Source: Desulfovibrio fairfieldensis | Lineage (GTDB): Bacteria > Desulfobacterota > Desulfovibrionia > Desulfovibrionales > Desulfovibrionaceae | Length of the DNA: 64,000 nt | Reading direction: 5' to 3' | Assembly (NCBI RefSeq): GCF_001553605.1 | Contig: NZ_CP014229.1 | Location: 1,268,501-1,332,500 of the forward strand | Shown here: positions 58,458 through 64,000 of the stretch, piece by piece | Numbering within the stretch: position 1 is the stretch's first letter | How the letters are laid out: the number at the start of each line of letters is the position of its first letter | Program-made: the position numbers and the translations under genes | The notes under the pieces: model-generated | What the model was told of the DNA's origin: nothing | Seen by the model: only the letters and a program-made list of their open reading frames with translations | Databases searched by the model: none

Positions 58458-58889
58458 TTATGCTTGCTGTTCCGCCGCGCTGCCAAGCAGGCGGGCGTGT
58501 TCCACCATCAGGCAGGCGTTTTCCACCACGGCCACGCCCGCCGCCTCAAGCAGTTCCCGCGCTTCGGGCGAGACAATGCCTGACTGCATCCAGAAAACTT
58601 TGGGCCGCCAAGGCAGGGCCAGCACTTGGCGCGCGTGCTCCGGGCAATGCTGCGGCGCGCGGAAAACGTCAATAATATCCACGGGCTTGGGCAAGGCGGC
58701 CAAGTCCTGGTAGGCCGCAAGCCCCCAGACCGTGGCGCGCGCGGGATGCACCGGCCATATCTTGTAACCCTGTCTCAGCAGATAGCGGCCCACGCCGTCC
58801 ACCGGCTGGCCGGGCTTATCTTTGGCCCCCAATATGGCAATATCTTTGGCGTTGCGTAACAAGGCGCGCAACCATATGTCGTCAGGCAT
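58458..58889 (-). CDS. CoA-binding domain protein (YccU-like)
   Basis: 143-aa Rossmann-fold protein of the CoA-binding group related to the succinyl-CoA synthetase alpha N-domain. Seen are IAILGAKDKPGQPVDGVGRYL at the start of the fold, YKIWPVHPA and VFRAPQHCPEHARQ. No catalytic His region is present, so it is likely a binding or regulatory protein. First gene of a three-gene minus-strand group, divergent from the glycosyltransferase gene. Confidence 0.85.
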   Translation of the reverse strand: MPDDIWLRALLRNAKDIAILGAKDKPGQPVDGVGRYLLRQGYKIWPVHPARATVWGLAAYQDLAALPKPVDIIDVFRAPQHCPEHARQVLALPWRPKVFWMQSGIVSPEARELLEAAGVAVVENACLMVEHARLLGSAAEQQA

Positions 58890-59097
58890 GGCAAAATCCG
58901 CCGAAGGTGTGACGCTGAAGGCAGCCGTCCGGCAATCCCGACGGCATGTTCCATGTTTGTAATTTATCACTTTAGCTGGCTCCGGCAAAATGCGCAAGCG
59001 GACATGCCGTCGCGCCGGGACGATTGGCGTCTTGCCAGAGAAGCGGGCCTGTGGTACGCCGCGCGGCATGGAACTTCGGAAAGAGGAAAACATAACA

Positions 59098-60801
59098 ATG
59101 GCGCAATCGACTGGGAAACAAGCGCGCGGCTGGGCCTGGGCCGCCGCCGTGCTGACGCCTCTGGCCTATCTGCTGTTCTACACGCCCTACGGCATGGATA
59201 CCACGGATTTCGGCTATTTTTACGGTTATGCCTGGCGCATTCTGGAAGGGCAGGTGCCCTATCGGGATTTTTATTACATCAAGCCCGCTCTGCCTTTGTA
59301 CTGGCATGCTTTCTGGATGTGGCTCACGCCGGAGAACGTCAACGTGCTGGCGGGCAAGGCCGGTTTCGTGGCGGGCATGCTGGCGGCTTCCTGGTTCGCG
59401 GCACTTTTTCTGAACAGGCTCTTCCGCCTGGAGGCCTTGGGTCTGCCCTTGCCTCTGCTGGCTACCTGCGGCTTCGTCTGGGGCGTGCACAGTTTTCCGC
59501 ATATGCCCTGGCATACGGTGGACGGCATCCTTTTCGCCGGAGGGGCCCTCTGGGCCGCCGTGAGCGGCTGGCCCGCGGCCGCCGGACTGCTGGCGGGCTG
59601 CGCCATGCTTTGCAAGCAGTCCTTTTTGCTGGTGCCCCCGGCGGTGGTCCTGCTGATCTGGCTGATTCGGCCCCGGCGGCGGGAAGCCGTATACTGTCTG
59701 GCCGCCTGGCTGGGCCTCGTGGCTCTGGCCTATGGTCTGCTGTATCATGCCGGGGCCCTGGGCGCGTTTTCGCGCATGACCACGGGCCAACTGGATATCC
59801 GCGAAGCCCTGGACGCGGGCATTTTCATTTATCTGCGCCAGAGCTGGTGGCTGCCAGGATTGGCCGTTCTGCCCTGGCTGGCGGCCAGGTTGCTCAAAAA
59901 GCCTTTGCCCGCCGCCCCGCAACCGGCCTACATCTATCTTTTGCTGCTGGCGCTCTGGTATATCCGGGAAGTGCTGCGCACGCAGACCTGGATCGGCTAT
60001 GGCCTGTCCTGGCCCACCCTGTTCGTCTTACTGGGGGGCCTGTGCGTGCTCTTTCCCCAGGTCTTCCTGACGCCCTGGCTGCGCGACGTCGCGTCGCCGC
60101 ATCCGCGCTGGCGGGCCAGCGTGGGCCTGGGCGCGGCCCTGCTGGCGGCCTGGTCTGTCGCCATCAGCGGCGGCTACAAGATCCCGGCTTTTTTCGCCGT
60201 GCCCCTGCTTTTTTCTTTTTTTCTGGTGCACGCCCGTCTGGGCGGCAATGTGCGCGTTCTGGCCTGGGCCAGCCTGCTGACCGGTCTGCTGATCTTTGGG
60301 GTCGGGTATCAATACCCCTATGTCTTTCCGGTGCGGCCCATGCCCCGCGCCGCGCTGAACCTGGACGCCGGGCAGATCTACCCCAAGGCCGGCGGCGTCA
60401 GGGTGGACGCGGACATGTACGCCAGACTGGCGGAACTCAAGGCTCTGCGGGCCAAGTACGGGCCGAACTACAAAACCATGCCCGGCTTTTCCTTTGCCTA
60501 CTACCTCAACAACGATAGGCCGGTCTATGGCTCCGACTGGCTCATCGACTGGGAAATCAACGCCGAGGTGGATGCCCTGTATCAGGAACTGCTGGACAAG
60601 AAGCTCACGGTTTTCATGGAACGGGATCAGCTGGACACGCGCAAGGCCGACGCCTATGACCGCGCCGGGTACTCCGTACCGCAGAGGGTGCGCCATGAGT
60701 GGCGGGTGGTGGAAGAAACGCCCCACTTCGTGGTTTTCCAGCCTCCCCTGGCGCGGGAACAGAGCGCCGGAGCAAAAAACCCAGCACCGTCGAAACCATA
60801 G
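59098..60801 (+). CDS. Membrane glycosyltransferase, GT39/PMT_2 (ArnT-like) family
   Basis: 567 aa with about ten or eleven hydrophobic helices between residues 10 and 435 and a soluble C-terminal domain (about 445-560). The first loop TDFGYFYGYAWRILEGQVPY, followed by RDFYYIKPALPLY, matches the acidic loop of PMT_2/ArnT enzymes that transfer sugars from polyprenyl phosphates. The acceptor is unknown. The ATG at 59098 is chosen on hydrophobic start and a GAGG site 11 nt upstream; 59068 is an alternative. Confidence 0.8.
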   Translation: MAQSTGKQARGWAWAAAVLTPLAYLLFYTPYGMDTTDFGYFYGYAWRILEGQVPYRDFYYIKPALPLYWHAFWMWLTPENVNVLAGKAGFVAGMLAASWFAALFLNRLFRLEALGLPLPLLATCGFVWGVHSFPHMPWHTVDGILFAGGALWAAVSGWPAAAGLLAGCAMLCKQSFLLVPPAVVLLIWLIRPRRREAVYCLAAWLGLVALAYGLLYHAGALGAFSRMTTGQLDIREALDAGIFIYLRQSWWLPGLAVLPWLAARLLKKPLPAAPQPAYIYLLLLALWYIREVLRTQTWIGYGLSWPTLFVLLGGLCVLFPQVFLTPWLRDVASPHPRWRASVGLGAALLAAWSVAISGGYKIPAFFAVPLLFSFFLVHARLGGNVRVLAWASLLTGLLIFGVGYQYPYVFPVRPMPRAALNLDAGQIYPKAGGVRVDADMYARLAELKALRAKYGPNYKTMPGFSFAYYLNNDRPVYGSDWLIDWEINAEVDALYQELLDKKLTVFMERDQLDTRKADAYDRAGYSVPQRVRHEWRVVEETPHFVVFQPPLAREQSAGAKNPAPSKP

Positions 60802-60851
60802 CTGAAGCAAGGATAAGTCAGAGCAGGTTAACTTTCGAAGAGAAACAGTTC

Positions 60852-62864
60852 CTAGCTGGCAGCGGCGCTCCTGGCCGGAACGCCGCTTTCCTTCAGCGGG
60901 CCGGAGAACAGGGGCTTGACGGCATACAGCTTGTCGGTCTTGCCGAAAAGATAAACGATATCGTCGGCCTCAAAGCGGGTTTGCGGTCCCGGCGAAGCCT
61001 CGATTTCGCCCTGGCGGTGGATCGCCACCACAGTTACGCCGTAGCGGGGCCGCAGGCCGCTCTGGGCCAGAGGCTGGCCGCACAGAGGCGAATCCGCCCC
61101 CAGCCGCATGGCCTGCACGCCCATGTCCGGCAGACGGCTGACCACCTCATCCAGGGGGTCCACCGCATTGCTCATGCGCCGGATCATCCGGTAGTTCATC
61201 TGGCGGATGCGCGCGGCAAAGGCGTCGATATCCTGCCGGGGTATCAGATACTGGGTAAGCACGCGGCTGAAGACCTCAATGGAGGTTTCAAATTCCTCGG
61301 CGATCACGTCGTTGGCTCCCAGGCGGCGCAACGGGGCCACTTCGGTCACAAAACGGGTGCGAGCCACGATGTACAGATTGGGATTGAGCCTGCGCGCCTC
61401 GATGGTAATGGCCCGCACCGCCGCCGGGTCGGAAATGATGATCGCCAGCACCCGCGCCTTTTCCACGCCCAGGTGTTCCAGCACCACCGGCTGGGTGGCG
61501 TCGCCGTGGGTGATGGGCTCCTTGTCGTGATAGCGGTGCACGGTTTCGGGATTCATTTCCAGAATGGTGTAGGCAATGCCCGATTCGTGCGCCACATGGG
61601 CCAGATGCTTGCCGCTGATGCCGAAGCCCACGATGATCAGATGGTCTTCCAGCGAACTCTCTTCGCCGGTATTTTCCTCGTTCTCCAGTTGTTTTTTATT
61701 GCGCCAGCCCGTGAGCAGGTCGGCCAGGCGCGGAGCTATGGCGATCAGGCCGGGGGTAAGCATCATGGTCAACACGCTTACGGCCAGAAAGTTCTGGTAG
61801 GCGGTCATGTCGAAAAGGCCTGCTGCAAGGCCGGAAGCGGCCAGCACAAAGGAGAATTCGCCCACCTGGGCCAGCGACAGGGCGGTGATGATGGCCGCGC
61901 GCAGGGGATAGCCCTGGATCAGCACCGCGGGCAGGGCCAGCAAGGCTTTGATAAGGACGAACAGACAGGTGCTCAAGATGATATCAAAGAAATGATGCGC
62001 GAAAAAGTCCACATTGAGCATCATGCCCACGGAAATGAAAAAAAGGCTCATGAACACGTCGCGATAGGGCAGGATGCCGGAGATGACGCTCATGCTGTAC
62101 TGAGAGCGGGCCAGCAGTAAACCGGCCAGAAAGGCCCCCAGGGAAAGGGAAAGACCGAGGGCGCTGGTCAGCAGGGCCATGCCCATGCACAGGCCCAGCG
62201 TGGTCAGCAGCAGGATTTCACGGGTGCGCGTGCGCATGACGGCTTCCATCAGACGATCGAGCCCGAAATGGGCGAAAAGCAGCACGCCGCCCAGTGCCAG
62301 GACCACCCAGAGGACGGAAAAAAACGCGTTTTCCAGCGAAAGCTCCAGTGTGCCCGCCAGCAGCGGCACAGAGAGCAGCATGGGGGCCACCATGATGTCC
62401 TGGAATACCAGGATAGCCAGAGAAAGACGGCCTGTGGGCGTATTGGTGGTACCGCGTTCCTGCAGGATCCGCAGCACGATGGCCGAAGAGGAGAGGGCCA
62501 CCAGGCAGCCCCAGAAAATGCCTTTCTGATAGGTGACGCCTTCCAGAAGAGCAAGGCCCATGACGGCCAGCACGGTCAGGCCGATCTGCAGGCTGCCGCC
62601 CAGAAAGACGGGGCGTTTGAGCCTGTTCAGGGCATCGCCCGAAAGTTCCATGCCGATGGTGAACAAAAGCATGGCGACGCCGATATCCGCCACCTGATCA
62701 ATGGCCTCGCGGTTGCTGACGATACCCAGCAAGGACGGGCCGCAAAGCACGCCGGTAAGCAGAAAGCCCACCGTGGCGGGCAGTTTGAGGCGGTTACAGA
62801 CAATGGTGACAACGATAGAGAGCAGAAAGATGATGACTATTTCGTAAAGAAAGGGGACTTCCAT
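60852..62864 (-). CDS. KefB-type monovalent cation:H+ antiporter with TrkA-N/TrkA-C domains
   Basis: 670 aa. Residues about 1-390 are the CPA2 antiporter (PATVGFLLTGVLCGP, FTIGMELSGDAL, ILVFQDIMVAPML, SLAQVGEFSFVL). A Rossmann TrkA-N domain follows at about 405-520 (LIIVGFGISGKHLAHVA) and a TrkA-C domain at about 585-660. It probably exports K+ in exchange for H+ under control of a nucleotide or thiol ligand. GGAGG lies 4 nt before the ATG at 62864, which decides the start. It is convergent with the glycosyltransferase gene. Confidence 0.93.
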   Translation of the reverse strand: MEVPFLYEIVIIFLLSIVVTIVCNRLKLPATVGFLLTGVLCGPSLLGIVSNREAIDQVADIGVAMLLFTIGMELSGDALNRLKRPVFLGGSLQIGLTVLAVMGLALLEGVTYQKGIFWGCLVALSSSAIVLRILQERGTTNTPTGRLSLAILVFQDIMVAPMLLSVPLLAGTLELSLENAFFSVLWVVLALGGVLLFAHFGLDRLMEAVMRTRTREILLLTTLGLCMGMALLTSALGLSLSLGAFLAGLLLARSQYSMSVISGILPYRDVFMSLFFISVGMMLNVDFFAHHFFDIILSTCLFVLIKALLALPAVLIQGYPLRAAIITALSLAQVGEFSFVLAASGLAAGLFDMTAYQNFLAVSVLTMMLTPGLIAIAPRLADLLTGWRNKKQLENEENTGEESSLEDHLIIVGFGISGKHLAHVAHESGIAYTILEMNPETVHRYHDKEPITHGDATQPVVLEHLGVEKARVLAIIISDPAAVRAITIEARRLNPNLYIVARTRFVTEVAPLRRLGANDVIAEEFETSIEVFSRVLTQYLIPRQDIDAFAARIRQMNYRMIRRMSNAVDPLDEVVSRLPDMGVQAMRLGADSPLCGQPLAQSGLRPRYGVTVVAIHRQGEIEASPGPQTRFEADDIVYLFGKTDKLYAVKPLFSGPLKESGVPARSAAAS

Positions 62865-63005
62865 GCGGCCTCCGAGCCATGCAAAATAGCATTGGCGGCC
62901 ACCCCGCGCAAGATGCGCGGCCTGCGGCATCGTGAGGCGCTTTTACTTTTCAGGCCCTTGGGGCATACTTGTCGCAGTGCTTTCTTTTTACGAGGAGACA
63001 TGGAG

Positions 63006-63515
63006 ATGGATATTTTTGAAGCCCTGTTCACCCGGCGCAGCATCCGCAAATACACTCAGGAAGACGTCAGCGATGAAGACCTGAACATCCTGCTCAAGGC
63101 GGCCATGCTGGCTCCCAGCGCCAGCAACCGGCAGCCCTGGCACTTTGTGGTGGTGCGTGATCCCGATGTGCGCGCGGCCCTGGCGGGACGGCATCCCTAT
63201 GCCAAAATGGCCGCCGACGCGCCGGTGGTGATCGTGGTCTGCGCGGATCTCAATGAAGAAAAAACCCCCGGTTTCTGGGTACAGGATTGTTCCGCCGCCA
63301 CCCAAAACCTCATGCTGGCCGCGCGCGCCAGAAATCTGGGTTCTGTCTGGTGCGGCCTGCACCCGGTGGAGGACCGCATACTGCCGGTACGGGAAATACT
63401 CAATCTGCCGGACAACGTCATGCCTCTGAGCCTGGTGGCTCTGGGCCATCCCGCCCAGCCTTTTTCTGAAGCGGACCGCTTCCGCGCGGACAGGATCCAT
63501 AACGACCGCTGGTAG
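63006..63515 (+). CDS. Nitroreductase-family FMN protein
   Basis: 169 aa. The N-terminal TRRSIRKYTQEDVSDEDL and APSASNRQPWHFVVV bind FMN phosphate, and LGSVWCGLHPVED is the C-terminal flavin contact. The short form is common in anaerobes and may reduce nitro compounds or quinones, or act in detoxification. GAGGAG is spaced 8 nt from the ATG at 63006 but only 2 nt from the one at 63000, so the former is chosen. A strong terminator follows. Confidence 0.9.
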   Translation: MDIFEALFTRRSIRKYTQEDVSDEDLNILLKAAMLAPSASNRQPWHFVVVRDPDVRAALAGRHPYAKMAADAPVVIVVCADLNEEKTPGFWVQDCSAATQNLMLAARARNLGSVWCGLHPVEDRILPVREILNLPDNVMPLSLVALGHPAQPFSEADRFRADRIHNDRW

Positions 63516-63539
63516 GCAGGCGACCGGAGTATAGCGACA

Positions 63540-63572
63540 AAAAAGCCGCCCGGCGGAAAGCGGGCGGCTTTT
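63540..63572 (+). terminator. Bidirectional terminator after the nitroreductase gene
   Basis: The stem GCCGCCCG/CGGGCGGC (63545-63552, 63561-63568) has A residues before and TTTT after. Confidence 0.88.
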
Positions 63573-63605
63573 GGCGTTGGGGAGGGAACTTGAAGCGTCA
63601 TCTGA

Positions 63606-64000
<395 letters not shown>

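Overview
The window is a G+C-rich chromosomal segment that looks like a Desulfovibrio-type sulfate reducer. Pointers are a periplasmic uptake [NiFe] hydrogenase with a Tat signal, a cobalamin-dependent methionine synthase without a reactivation domain, a glycyl-radical sulfite-lyase locus, and the gene order rpoH-type sigma ... cysS ... hslV-ispE-tRNA(Gln)-prs-rplY-pth-carD-rho, which I recall as conserved in Desulfovibrio. The species was not determined.

Layout. 1-2488: hynB-hynA (minus, hynA cut by the window edge) with a sigma70-like promoter. 2782-4105: metY and its terminator. 4106-4785: an A+T-rich IS200-like element whose transposase has one in-frame stop. 4930-9025: a K+ channel with RCK domains, a lipoprotein and an orphan HlyD-type adaptor. 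9313-13557: a YcaO-TPR/methyltransferase pair, divergent prmA, and tpx. 13616-29795: a long mostly housekeeping run on the minus strand (membrane protein, rho, carD, pth, alpha/beta hydrolase, rplY, prs, tRNA-Gln, ispE, hslV, M48 protease, cysS, rpiB, a lipoprotein, a TPR lipoprotein, an RpoH-type sigma factor). 30204-34968 (plus): metH, a thioredoxin, an ArgA-like GNAT, hpt and a zinc-ribbon membrane protein.

35190-43046 is the most interesting region. An amidohydrolase-like gene and an MHS transporter are transcribed leftward. A glycyl radical enzyme, its radical-SAM activase and a PAS/AAA+ sigma54 activator are transcribed rightward. The enzyme carries the active-site residues I recall for isethionate sulfite-lyase (IslA/IseG). 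The gap between the two arms has two sigma54-type -24/-12 promoters facing outward, with four GTCGCA-containing candidate activator sites between them. The likely job is uptake and radical C-S cleavage of a sulfonate such as isethionate, giving sulfite for respiration. The amidohydrolase-like protein lacks the usual metal ligands and its role is unknown.

43124-56998 (mostly plus): radA, a CYTH protein, the N-degron set clpS-clpA-aat, uvrB, ligA, dapB, a DMT transporter (minus), an unknown protein and panD. 57010-64000: a J-domain protein, a YkgJ-type protein, a CoA-binding protein, a PMT_2-type membrane glycosyltransferase, a KefB-type antiporter, a nitroreductase and the 3' end of gdhA.

Many intergenic gaps hold a modular family of palindromic repeats with TAGAGC-type ends and TTTGAAA/TTTCAAA cores. 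I read these as a MITE- or REP-like family. In two places the end of the repeat forms the TAG stop codon of the neighbouring gene.
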